DNA from: Phellopilus nigrolimitatus
Lineage: Eukaryota > Basidiomycota > Agaricomycetes > Hymenochaetales > Hymenochaetaceae
Direction: 5' to 3'
Assembly (NCBI GenBank): GCA_021029095.1
Contig: JAJOHG010000048.1
Span: forward strand, 124,001 to 188,000
Length of the DNA: 64,000 nt
The translations under genes were made by a program, and so were the position numbers. The notes under the pieces are model-generated. The model made no database searches, was not told the origin of the DNA, and saw only the letters and a program-made list of their open reading frames with translations. The stretch's first letter is position 1; the number at the start of each line of letters is the position of its first letter. Positions 1-10,174 of the stretch are shown in pieces.

Positions 1-1
1 T

Positions 2-686
2 TGGGCGACTGGCGGTGCGCTCGTCATTGTGGGAAGCTTGATGATAAGGAAGTAAGTGATGAACTGCAATATTTCAACGGAGGTGAGATCTGGCTTAACC
101 ATTTTCTTCAATATTTAGTGTTCGTGAGATCAACTGGGACTACATCGGCGACTCCGTTCCCGCGTTCCTCACGCTCATCTTGATTCCGCTTACATACAAC
201 ATCGCGTACGGCGTCATCGCAGGCATCATCTCGTACATCCTGCTCAACGGGATCCCGTTCCTCCTGCGCAAGCTCACGGGCGACCGGCTCGTGCCGCACC
301 TGTACGATCTCGGGGAGCAGTGGAGCGTGCCGCCCGGCGGGTTCGCGCCGCTGTGGATGCGCAACGCCGCGCGGGGCCACTGGAAGATATGGGAGGACGA
401 CGCCGCGATGCAGGCGCGCACGATGCACCCGCAGATGGTCGGGCGCGCGGGCGACGAGAAGGCCCGCGCGGACGACGGCCGGACGTACAGCGGCGGATCG
501 TACAACGGTGAGCCCTACACCGGCGGGCCCTACACGGCCGAGAGGGGGGAGCGCCTCCCGCAGCTGCATCGCACGGTGTCGATCGAGACCGAGGACCGCT
601 CCAGCTCCATGAGCCCGATGGTGAAGCGCGGCACGGAGCCGCCGAGCCCGAGCAGCATGATATACCCGCCGCGCAAGTTCGCGTGA
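2..686 (+). CDS. azgA: AzgA-type purine (adenine/guanine/hypoxanthine) permease, C-terminal part
   Basis: This is the 3' end of a membrane nucleobase transporter; the rest lies off the left edge. Exon 2-51 reads ATGGALVIVGSLMI, an intron 52-118 (GTAAGT...TTTAG) follows, and exon 119-686 continues VREINWDYIGDSVPAFLTL and then PLTYNIAYGVIAGI. These are typical of the last transmembrane helices of the AzgA branch of the xanthine/uracil permeases. The helices are followed by a hydrophilic cytoplasmic tail of about 130 residues, rich in Gly, Ser and Tyr. Members import purines across the plasma membrane by proton symport. The family call rests on recognised motifs, not on a search. The long low-complexity tail is variable in such proteins. 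Confidence 0.85.
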
Positions 687-1331
687 GCGGCAAGCGCGAG
701 GGCTTCATGCATACTGCCCTCCTATTTTCGCCTAACGTCAGTCTCACTCGGGTTTTGTCTTGTTTATATTGGTTTCGACCGGCGCACGGTTGGTGGTCAA
801 TGTTTTTATCCCTTCATCTATCAAATATATCTAAGAAGTGTCTGTCTACGTTTCTCCACCTCTTGTCAAACTCGCACCTGCCCTCTTTCCTGACACCGGA
901 TCCTTCCAGATTACCTTAAATTAAGCCACCTTAGTGCTGTTGTAGTTCTTTTTCTTTTTCTGTGTACGAGACTCGGCCCACTTCGCCCTTTCCTTTCCCC
1001 CGGGCCTCAGTCGTAGCTTCTGTCCGTCGCGTCCTTTCGTTTCGCGCGTTTTTCTCTCCAGCTCCTTCTTCCTGCTGCCTAAACCATGGCTATAAACACT
1101 CTCTTCGACACTCTCATCATGTTGTGCATAGATTGGACTTTAAAATTGTTCGCGTCTGAACTTCGATGTAATCGCGGTGTATCACAATCGCATTTATGTC
1201 TTCAAGGTTGTCCAGCAACCGTCGATGGTCATGAAGGTGCAGATCAAGAAGAAGAAGCAGTACAGTACTATTTTATGACAAACTGCTAGTTATGTGCCTA
1301 CTGAAAAGCAGATTGTGCCAAAAGGCGCACT
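687..1331. other. Intergenic, permease 3' side
   Basis: This is pyrimidine-rich non-coding sequence holding the presumed 3' UTR of the permease and the 3' side of the convergent F-box-like gene. Short open frames here have no coding character, and I see no RNA gene or repeat. Confidence 0.6.
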
Positions 1332-2917
1332 TTAATCAAAATACTGGATGACAAAAGATGTGAAGTCATTTGTCAGGAAATAAAGAGCCCCACTGTAAAA
1401 TTCTATATCCATATGGGTAATATCCGGCATAACTGTGTGCAACACCTGTCCTTTCTCACGGGAGTTAGTAGCAAGTGTCCATGTTGACAATGAGGAAGAA
1501 TAAGGGGAGGAATCGATCAATGTTGAGCCGGCCTGTGAGGGTGGTACTGTAACACCATACCAGTCAGGCTGTGGGTCCAAGGCCGACTGCCGACTTCTGA
1601 GGTGTGTGAGATCTGGAGGGTCGTCCTCGAGTTCCAGATAGTCAGACTCGGCGTCACCGTCTGTTTCGACAACAGCAGCCAAGCGGAAAGAGTCCTCCAG
1701 AAAGAGTCTTTGAGAGGTTTCTCCAACCCGCACAACCCGAGACACAGTGATATTGATTCCTTTCGCTTTTCTTTCTGAATCAGATTTCCAGTGGAAGGTA
1801 CAGATAGATGCCTTTGTGGTTTCGTCGATCCAGTTCGGGTCGGATGGCACAAGGCATTTGGCGTGTGTCAGGGCATCGAGTGTGAACTTCTTTGATGTTC
1901 CGTTGGCATTGGGCGGAATGTCGTATATGGACGAAAGCAGGATGGCCACAACTGATTTGCTCCCAGAGTCATTCTGCACGTAAATGAGATAGCCGTCTAC
2001 CAAGTCTACGCTAGTCGAAAATACTCTGCACAGAAACATATCGGTCAATTCCATCTCACTCTCATTAGGTAGAAATACACACCCCACGTATCACAATCGA
2101 GCGGTTTTCCTTCCAGTATGTCAGCAGAAGATAGTCCTCCATGCATATTACTAGCACGTCACCACTTAACTTTGCAAATCTAAGTGAAACAAATCTTTCC
2201 GTGTCCGAAATGTCTTCCGTCTTGCACTTGTAAAGCTGTCTAGTAGACCTCGTCTGGGGTGAAACCTGAATTATTTCAAGATTCCTGAATTGGGTATTAA
2301 AGTATCAGTGTGACGTGGCAGTTTATCTGTTCTGTGAATGTCGCATTTCTTACCTCGAGCCAGTATCGATGCCAGGAGGACGGCTCACTACAAGCACATG
2401 CACGTCACCATTTTCCTGCATGTCATAGCCAAAGCGTTCCACCGTAAGCGCACCTGGCCGGTGTGTCCAGATACACTCGCCGTCCGGTACACTGAAGCAC
2501 TGAATGTGCCCTGCAGCCCAATTGACCAGGAAGAGCCCACCACCAGGCAGCAGTGCCGTATCGTAACTTTTCAGAGACTGGGGTTGGACTCCGCACAATG
2601 GGTATTGCGATCTCTCGCGCAGGCCACGGCGGGGCGGAGTCGGTGCAGTTGAGATGTCGCCGGTGTGCGCGCTCGACGAGGGTGCGCAGTTGGGATGCGG
2701 AGAGCGTGCTGAGGGAGATGTGGCGAGGTAGATCGGGTGCAGTGATCTTGGTCCAGCTCCTGGAGGCGATGCAGCCAGAAGGCTCTGTCGGAAGTGATGT
2801 TGCGGAAAAATATATCTGTCTGAAACAAACAGACAATCAAATCGAGTCATCGTTTAGCTGGGTAAAAACATATCAAAAGCTGACACCAACAGGAACCGCA
2901 GAGATATCGAAAGACAT
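1332..2917 (-). pseudogene. F-box-like protein, decayed (frameshifted, truncated F-box)
   Basis: The minus-strand order is: a possible short first exon (ATG at 2917), an exon from about 2839 containing DRAFWLHRLQELDQDH, then LPRHISLSTLSASQLRTLV, then AALLPGG-like and YDMQENGDVHVLVVSR blocks, an intron near 2355-2293, an exon to about 2087, and a final exon ending at 1332. This architecture, with the tail of an F-box followed by a beta-propeller-like C-terminal half, is common in the expanded F-box families of Agaricomycetes. Two reading-frame breaks are visible, an extra base near 2742 after LDQDH and another shift near 2570. The N-terminal F-box helices are mostly missing. It could be a pseudogene, or the shifts could be assembly errors like those seen in two housekeeping genes nearby. 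Confidence 0.5.
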
Positions 2918-3707
2918 TGCTGGATGGTTGAATGGCCAATTCCCACAGTAGGATGCATGCTTTTGTATGCGCCGCGCAGTTTGCGCCAGGCTCGTAATCA
3001 GCTACCCCGTTGGTTACTAGTCCGTAGAGCATGACAACAAACATTTGTTTGCATGGGACGGGAAGCAAAGCTGTTGGTACTCAAGAGCGAAAAGGTAGAG
3101 TGATGACTAATGGAGAGTCTGGCCTCATTCGGAGCGTTCTTCGCAATTGGATGAGCAGAAATAAAAGGAGCGATAGACGTAAAACGAGTCGTTGGAGTCT
3201 AATATCTTGTATGACACGGACATGGAAGACGTAGCGCTCTCAGTATGGTGTAAATTTTGACGACAAAGAAAGAGCTCCGACAGTTAGCAAGGCAGAATGC
3301 CTCGGATTGCGGTCGACCATCGATCGTCGGATGCATGCCACGAGCAATCGAGCTTTAACTTTGACTTGGACCAGGCGATGCAAGAGTCCGTAAAACGGTC
3401 GCACAGACGCCGGGACGGACTCCCGCCGTCTGGAATCCGTCCTAGGTCTCTGCGCCGCGAGATCCGCAGGAGAAAGAGAAACCCGTTGGAGAGGTAGCGC
3501 CGCTCCTGATCGCAGTGCCCCATCGTTTAGCCCAGCGCTCATACACACGACCGCGATCGAGGGCAGTGGCGGCGGCGATGGACCGCGCGCGGGACTAAGT
3601 ATGCATGCGAGGGAGGGCGCGAGGTGAAATGCCAGTCGCGTACTGCTGGCGCGGGGAGATGCGGCGCTGACGGGCACATGGGTGCATTCTGGCGTGCTGA
3701 CGCGCTG

Positions 3708-3899
3708 ATGTTGCGCTCGAGCATCATCGACGAATTGTCCTCGCTCTCGATCCTCTCGAACATGGACTACGAGTTCGAGGCGAAGAAAAAGTCCATGCCG
3801 AAGAGTCGAAGACCGTGCTCGGTGAGTCACGATGCGCTCTCAATTGCTGCGTTTCGTTTTTCCAAAATTCTTCTGTGCGATTTGGTTTAGAATGCCTAA
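3708..3899 (+). CDS. Candidate terminal exons of a small unrecognised gene
   Basis: An open stretch from ATG 3708 (MLRSSIIDELSSLSILSN) runs to 3821, where a GTGAGT donor begins. A TTTAG acceptor at 3890 is followed in frame by two codons and a stop (3897-3899). The Lys/Arg-rich end (EAKKKSMPKSRR) and the clean splice sites look gene-like. Upstream, 3297-3490 is also open and ends at a possible GTAGCG donor, so more exons may exist. I do not recognise the product, and nothing assigns a function. The rest of 2918-4111 shows no other coding signal. Confidence 0.22.
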
Positions 3900-4111
3900 C
3901 ATACGTAGGCTGTGATTTTTTGATTTGATTTGTGGTTAGTCAAAATAAAAGATCTGGCAGGCGAGTAAGTTTGGTTGTTTTGATCGAAAAGGTCTATATC
4001 TTACGCTACATTATGAATAATCAAGACGAGAAAGGAAGGTATGAGTCAGTATGAGTCACCACTCGCGCGTAGCATACAACAGTCGACGCCAGCAAAACAA
4101 CCTGAGCAACA

Positions 4112-5858
4112 ATGTCCGCCGACGCGACGCCAGAGGAGCGGTTTGAACTCATAACCAGACGACTACAGGAGGTTCTCGGTGCCGATGCCATCAAGGCCAT
4201 CCTTGCGGAGGGCCGCCATCCAAAATGCTACTGGGGTGCGCTCTAAATTTTCCTTGTCGCCGATCGCGATCCTTGCGTGTATGCATCGAAAGTAACGTGT
4301 TGTGTATCGCAGGTTCCGCGCCGACGGGTCGCCGTGAGTTCTCTTTGTGCCGTGCATTTATGCGCTGCAGCACACTGAAGGCCGATGTGAAATGAAGCGC
4401 ATATTGGCTACTTCGTGCCGTTGACAAAGATCGCAGACTTCCTGAAGGCGGGCGTTGAGGTCAGTCACTCATTATGAGCGATCATGAGTGTGCTGATCGT
4501 CTGCAGTAGGTCACTATATTACTAGCAGGTAAATTTCATTCGTTCAAGGAACAAAAAATGTCTCAAAGGTCGTGGCTAATTGACAATCAATCACCTCGTC
4601 TCACAGACTTGCACGCATTCCTCGACAACCTCAAAGCACCGCTCGAACTCGTCGGGCACCGCACGAAGTACTACAAGCACTTACTGCTCGCCATTTTCCG
4701 CTCACTCGGTATCCCGACGTCGAAGCTACGCTTCGTCGAGGGCTCGTCGTACCAGCTCTCAAAGGAGTACAACATGGACAACTACCGCCTCGCCGCGATC
4801 TGCACGGAGCACGACGCGAAGAAAGCGGGCGCTGAGGTCGTCAAGCAAGTCGAGAGCCCGCTGCTCAGTGGGCTGCTTTACCCCGGCCTCCAGGCACTCG
4901 ACGAGCAGTACCTCGGCTGCGACTTCCAGTTCGGTGGCGTCGACCAGGTGAGTCGGCATATCCCCTCCTCTTTTCCAGAGTGATCTTCATCAAGCGCTCT
5001 TACGTCTTTCTTACTCGCAGCGAAAAATATTCACCTTCGCGGAGCTCTACCTTCCACGGCTCGGATACGCCAAACGCGCGCATTTAATGAACGCGATGGT
5101 GCCGGGGCTCGCGGGCGGGAAGATGTCCTCGTCCGACCCGAATTCGAAGATCGACTTCCTCGACCCGCCCGCGGCGATCAAGAAGAAAATCAAGGCCGCG
5201 TTCTGCGAGCCGGGGAACGTCGTGGAGAATGGTCTGCTCGCGTTCGTCAAGGCCGTGCTTATGCCAATCAGCCAGCTGCGCCTAGACAACCTTGCGGGTG
5301 GCGCGGCGGGCGCGGCGCTCGAGCCAGGACTCAGCGACCAGCCCCCGTTTTCCGTTGACGGCGCACCAGAGGGCACGCTGTTCAGCGTCGTGCGCCCCGA
5401 AAAGCACGGCGGTCCCGTGCACTACGCCGCGTACGAAGCGCTTGAGCGGGACTTTGCTGAAGAGAAACTGCACCCGGGCGACCTAAAGGCGGCCGTCGCG
5501 GACGCGATCACACGGCTGCTCGCGCCGATCCAGGCGCTTTACGAGGACAGCAAGGAGTGGCAGGAGGTCGCGGCCCTTGCGTACCCCGATCCGAATGCGA
5601 AGAAAGACGTGAAGAAAAAGGTGCGTGGATGCATCGTACCGTTTTTGTTCTTAATCGTGCCGAGTTCATAACGTTATACTACAGGAGAAGAAGAAACACA
5701 ACTTCCGTCCGCCTCCCCCTCCGGGCTCGGGCACAGACGCCTCGAAGGACGCACAGCCAAATGCCATCCCAGGGGACCTGCTCGATGCGAAGCCGGAAGC
5801 ACAGGCTGAGACCCTGTCTGAAGACCAGTCTCAAGGTAGCACTCCGGCAGAACAATGA
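4112..5858 (+). CDS. TYS1: Cytosolic tyrosyl-tRNA synthetase
   Basis: This class Ic aminoacyl-tRNA synthetase charges tRNA-Tyr in the cytosol. Seven exons join in frame: 4112-4235, 4313-4333, 4398-4459, 4510-4528, 4607-4947, 5021-5620 and 5685-5858 (1,341 nt, 446 aa). The start [11 protein letters not shown] fits known N-termini. The HIGH-type signature (PTGRPHIGYF, about residues 45-54) is split by an intron, and the KMSSS loop is complete ([18 protein letters not shown], about residue 225). The EMAP-like domain of animal TyrRS is absent; the protein ends with a Lys/Pro-rich tail. Two exons are only 21 and 19 nt long, and gene finders will easily miss them. It appears intact. Confidence 0.93.
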
Positions 5859-6328
5859 CCGTCAAAAGAGGAGAAGAGCGAGGTGTAGGTTTTTTCTGGG
5901 GGGAGGGGCTGCTCAGATGATTGTTGTATTGATCGTGCTGCGTGCGGCATGTAGCACTCGGGCTTTGTAGATGCAATTACTTGTGACAAGCATGACGTGA
6001 AGAGAAAGCGGCGTGTACCTCTTGAATAAAACACGCAGCAAATCCAGTAATGATAGGTCCGTCGATACATATCGCGGTTAGCGCGTTCGGGAGTATCGAG
6101 TTCACGAGTAAACGATAGATTTGAACTTCAAACAAGCCTGTAGGTACAATTTGTTTTGATCCCAAGATGAATAGTGCAAAGTAATCCGAACTCCATTAGA
6201 CAGCTACGATATAATACTTGTCCGACGTCCTCCCAGACGTCAGGACAATTTAGGATGATAAAAACGACATAAGATTGCATAAGGACCTTTCCCTCCCCCT
6301 CTAAGAAGCTCGTATCGCAGAAAGGAGA
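5859..6328. other. Convergent intergenic spacer
   Basis: This holds the 3' flanks of the tyrosyl-tRNA synthetase (+) and the sterol oxidase (-). It is AT-richer than the neighbouring exons. No further gene or repeat is visible. Confidence 0.6.
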
Positions 6329-7424
6329 TTACCACGGACGCTTCGCCTCGGCCGCAGCTTCGGCGAGGAGGCCTGACTTTTCGGTTTCCTCGTTGAGCTT
6401 GCGCTCGATCGCGGCCTGCTCTTCCTTCGACGCCGTAGAAGCCTTCATCTTGCGCAGCTTCTCCTTGTGTGAGCGGTACTTGTCATCCGTGCCAAAAATA
6501 AAGTCGAGGTAGCGGAAGGACGTGCTGAAGTTATTTGTGAACGCCATGTGATGGAAATCGTGGTGGTCCGCGCCCGACCAGAACGGGAAGATGTGCTGCA
6601 GCGACCAGGGGAAGTCTGCACAGGAAATGAGCATAAGCATTAGAAGAGAAAAGTAGAGAAGACTGACCATAGCCGGAGTGCGCGTCGACAGGCCTGGAAC
6701 AGACGAAGCGTCACCCAAAGGTAAACGGTAAAGATGTGCAAGTTCTGGGTCAAGTAGCAGTAGAGGAGCGGGCCGCCGATGGTACCAGTACCGAGGATGA
6801 GGACCTCCGCGGGATGGGCGTACTCTGCAGCAAGCCCGAAGGGCGCAGAATACTTGTGGTGGATCTTGTGAATATACTTGTAGAGCGGGCCATAGTGCAG
6901 CGCCTGGTGCGCGACGTAGTGGAAAGCGTCTTCGAAGACAAAGAAAAGCGCGATTTGGCCAAGCAATGTTCGCCATGCCGGGAAGGGCACTTGCCATGTC
7001 GCAAGTCCCATGTACTCTGCGAGCGGGTGGAACAGCCAAATCTACATAAGGGGGAGGAAGTTGTTAGACGCATAAACAGAAGGTCGAAAAAAAGCCAACA
7101 TGCCTGCGGCAACTCAATCGTAAAATGCGAGAACAGCACAAGCCTGGTGCACTCCCACTGCTCCTGGGCGGAAGGAACCTTGCCCGGCTGGAGCTTCCAC
7201 TTGCGGAAGTAAGGCATAGCGTCGATGATGATCCAGGGAATGCAGCGTCCGAAGTAGACAATCTCGTGCAAGAGGAAGGACATGACGCCCGTCGCGAGTG
7301 CAGGGTTGCCGAACCAGAGGTACCATTGTGCCCACTTAAGCTCGAGCCAGTTCAGCTGGGTGAAGTCGGTGTTCGCGTAGAGAAACTCGGCCGCGTGATA
7401 GGCGGGGGCGGTCACGTTCGACAT
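6329..7424 (-). CDS. ERG25: C-4 methylsterol monooxygenase (ERG25-like), one apparent frameshift
   Basis: This is a membrane-bound di-iron sterol oxidase that oxidises the C-4 methyl groups in ergosterol synthesis in the ER. The exons are 7424-7104, 7041-6668 and 6615-6329. The three histidine clusters are present: [18 protein letters not shown] and HHDFHHMAF. Hydrophobic segments precede them, and the tail is Lys/Glu-rich. The start [14 protein letters not shown] is preferred over an ATG ten codons upstream because it matches the usual N-terminus. Intron 1 has a GC donor (CAG/GCATGT, first base 7103). The total is 982 nt, one base too many: the frame slips at about 6690, between TLRLFQA and VDAHSGYD, where one extra T lies on the coding strand. 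Removing it gives 326 aa. An assembly error is more likely than loss of an essential gene. Confidence 0.85.
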
Positions 7425-7946
7425 CGTTGTCGGCGGTGTGGACAGCGACTGCAAGCGAGGGCGGAAAACGTCGCCGAGGACGAGCGCGACGTAGAGGAGA
7501 AGGTAGTGATGATGGGAGGAGGTGAAGGGAGGGCAAGCGCATCGTTACCTGAGTTTTTCTACTTGACCGATTCCAAAAGTCACGCAACTATATTTTTAGC
7601 ACAACATCTCCTTTTTCGTCACGTGTATTCCAGTCGCGCCACCGTCTGTCGTCCGACTCTTGCCTCTTCACCGATTCGTAGAAAATATCTGTAATCATGG
7701 GCGGAAAAGTTATTATACATGTAAGTATCAGAAAGTTTGCAAGCATTCATGCAATTATTAGGATTTTAAAATCAAAGAGAAATGTACACATGAAGACGAA
7801 CCACCTAACGTGGAAGAAGAATAACAAATGTGTATGATGTTCTAAGCTACAGTTGCGCTATATTTGTACACATGCAATATCGTACGAGATCGATAACCGC
7901 CAGGGAGTCCGTCGTAAGAAAGTCACTTTCGGACGTATGTGTAGGC
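7425..7946. other. Spacer with ERG25 upstream region and DnaJ 3' flank
   Basis: This holds the presumed promoter and 5' UTR of the sterol oxidase (minus strand) and the 3' flank of the DnaJ gene. A plus-strand ATG at about 7697 (MGGKVIIH followed by GTAAGT) looks like a first exon, but I could not find a second. Confidence 0.5.
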
Positions 7947-9626
7947 TTACGTCCACCCATTCATGGAACGGGGCCGTTCGCGCTCCCGACTTGCTTTCGT
8001 GTCGACGCGGACGTACTCCGCTTCCCCAACCTCACCATCCGGCGCGTCCTTCGTCACCCGCGCGTACGCATCACCGAGGATCTGCAGCGCGATCGCGCGC
8101 AGGTGCAATTTCTTCGGCGGCACACTGGGGTTCGACAGCACGCGCTCACATGTCTCGCGGAGCACGCTCTCGATCTCCAGTTTCGCGCCCTTGAAGAGCG
8201 CCTGGAGGCCCTTCTCTGCGGCTTGCTCCTCAAGGCGCTTCTTGTCCTCCGGGCTCAGATTCCCTGCCTTCTCAGCCGTCTGAATCTGGTCGAACACACT
8301 CTTGAGCTCGAGCGCAGACCGCAGCGTTGATACGCTGAAGTATGTTCTTGTTTATTAGCAAAATGATTACGGGGACTAGCTGTTGACGTACGTCTCTGAG
8401 AATACATGAACTTTCCCCTGCACGTTGTGCAGCCAGCCACCAACTCCGAGGAAGGACTGGCTTGAAGCAAGATGATGCCGCGATTTCGCAGAGTAGACGA
8501 AGCCGACAGCGTGCAGTAGCTCGACACCGTAGCTCTCCCTCTTGAGTTCTCTGCAGAAAGTTAATTAAGTAGAAATAAACGCCTTAAATCAGGAGTAGGC
8601 GTACTCGGCTTCGAGCTGACAAATTGTCCGCCAGCTTTCTGTTACGTCGCGGTCGTTCGGACCAGTCGCAGACTCGGTGAAAATGCCGAGCTTCCGCTCA
8701 AGTTCCACCACAAGCTTCTTGATGCGCTCTTCTCTCGCAGCCGCTTTCTGAGCGTCTCTCAGCAAGTTTAAAGAAATTAATTTACAGAATTGACGCACCT
8801 CGGCAGCGGCCTTCCGCGCTTTCTCTTCTCTTTTCGCCTTTTCCTCTGGACTCAAAATCTCGTTCCCCTTCGCGTCTCTCTCGCGCTTCTTATTGTCTGT
8901 ACCACCGCCATCACCCTCTTCCTCTGCCTCGTCTGCCTCCTGCAGTGCGGCTTTCATATCCTTCCCTAAGCTGATTTCCCCAATGAGCGGCACAAACCGA
9001 TCGCCACCAAAGATCGCAGAGAAGACCTCCTCGGGGTCCACGAAGCCGCCTTCTGGCGCGCTCTCCTTCGAGCCAAATTCGTTGTACTTCTTGCGCAGTA
9101 CAGGGTCAGAAAGTGTCTGGTAAGCAATCGCGATTTCTTTGAAGCGCTCCTCCGCGTGCGGGTCATCGCGGTTCTTGTCCGGATGGTGCTTAATCGCGAG
9201 TCTACCTGGATAAAAATTTGCTCTAAAAATCTGTTAATTTGGGAAAGCAGTGCGCTACATACGGTATGCTTTCTTGATATCGTCCGCTGTCGCGATTACG
9301 GAGACGCCAAGGATCTCATAGTATGCAGTCTCCATTGGGTTCTCCTGAGTGCCGATCTTGCGCCCTCTCCTGCCCCCTGTTGGCGTAGACGAGCCGGGGC
9401 TGCTGGGACCCGCCGCCTGTTGACTAGTACCGGCGCTTTGTTCCACTGATTTGAAGGGGTAGTTCATGATGCCCTGGCATTTAAAGCAGCGCACTTGTAG
9501 TAAAGTGCCGTGCGCAGGTGGCGGTTCTGGGATGGGGAACTCGAGCTGGACGCTGCAACGCGAGCATTTCGACTGGATGTGCGGTTGGATAGGCCGGGAG
9601 AGTATGATAGGATAAGAGTTCGACAT
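7947..9626 (-). CDS. DnaJ co-chaperone with DnaJ-X domain (Caj1/Djp1 type)
   Basis: This Hsp40 is of the fungal type with a C-terminal DnaJ-X domain; yeast relatives act in the cytosol and in delivery of precursors to membranes. The exons are 9626-9263, 9205-8605, 8550-8392 and 8334-7947 (1,512 nt, 503 aa if all is kept). The N-terminus has two CxxC-like cysteine pairs (KCSRC, RCFKC), possibly a small zinc site. The J domain follows (YYEILGV, AIKHHPDKN with the HPD tripeptide intact), then an acidic linker and the DnaJ-X region (LGIFTESATG, SFLGVGGWLHN). Inside exon 2 a stop-free 42-nt stretch ending near 8759 begins GTGCGT and ends CTGAG. It interrupts the family alignment and may be an unrecognised short intron. 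Confidence 0.88.
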
Positions 9627-10174
9627 CGTAAACGGGTATCTTCAAATTATAGGTATTCTTCGACGTCGTGTTTGCTTGTCTGTAGCACTTGCGCCACCCG
9701 CCGACAGAAAAGTAGTTCGCAAGTAAATGTCGTGAATGCTGGTGCTTCCAGCGAGAAAAAATCGTAGATTCCACCTTTAAAGTTCCTCGGTCGGCAGATC
9801 GTAGTCAGTAGGAAGAGTCAAGTTCGAATTTCGACTGTGACAGGAGCGCAGCGTTGGACGACCTTCGACGGGTCATGCAGTGTGCACAGGACAGCTCGCA
9901 TTGGGTATACATTTGCTAAGACAGTCACAACACAGATTAGAAAATAGAAGTGTCACGTGTTCGAATATTCAGTCCATTTACCAGTGACTCGAAAATTGGC
10001 TGTATGCGTCTGACGCTCTCGTCCTCACCATTCACGCCCTCTGCTTTCGTATTTCGCTGTCGGCTCACTCGATCCAGATCACTCGTTCTTAAAGAATCGA
10101 GGCTTCTGTAAGTTCTCGTATTCTTTTCTCTTCTTTCGCTAGAAGGTGCCAGCTCACATCGCTCAAGCTCGACC
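9627..10174. other. Divergent intergenic region (DnaJ / ArgRS promoters)
   Basis: The DnaJ gene (-) and arginyl-tRNA synthetase gene (+) diverge from here, so both promoters lie in this spacer. I see no clear TATA box. A minus-strand open frame reaching 10218 overlaps the ArgRS start and is taken as chance. Confidence 0.55.

Noticed and set aside
3240..3830. 196-codon minus-strand frame between the F-box relic and TyrRS
   Set aside because: No recognisable motif, Arg/Ser-rich composition typical of an antisense shadow, and an equally plausible plus-strand frame overlaps it.
7697..7722. MGGKVIIH followed by GTAAGT as a first exon
   Set aside because: No in-frame second exon could be found downstream before the DnaJ gene.
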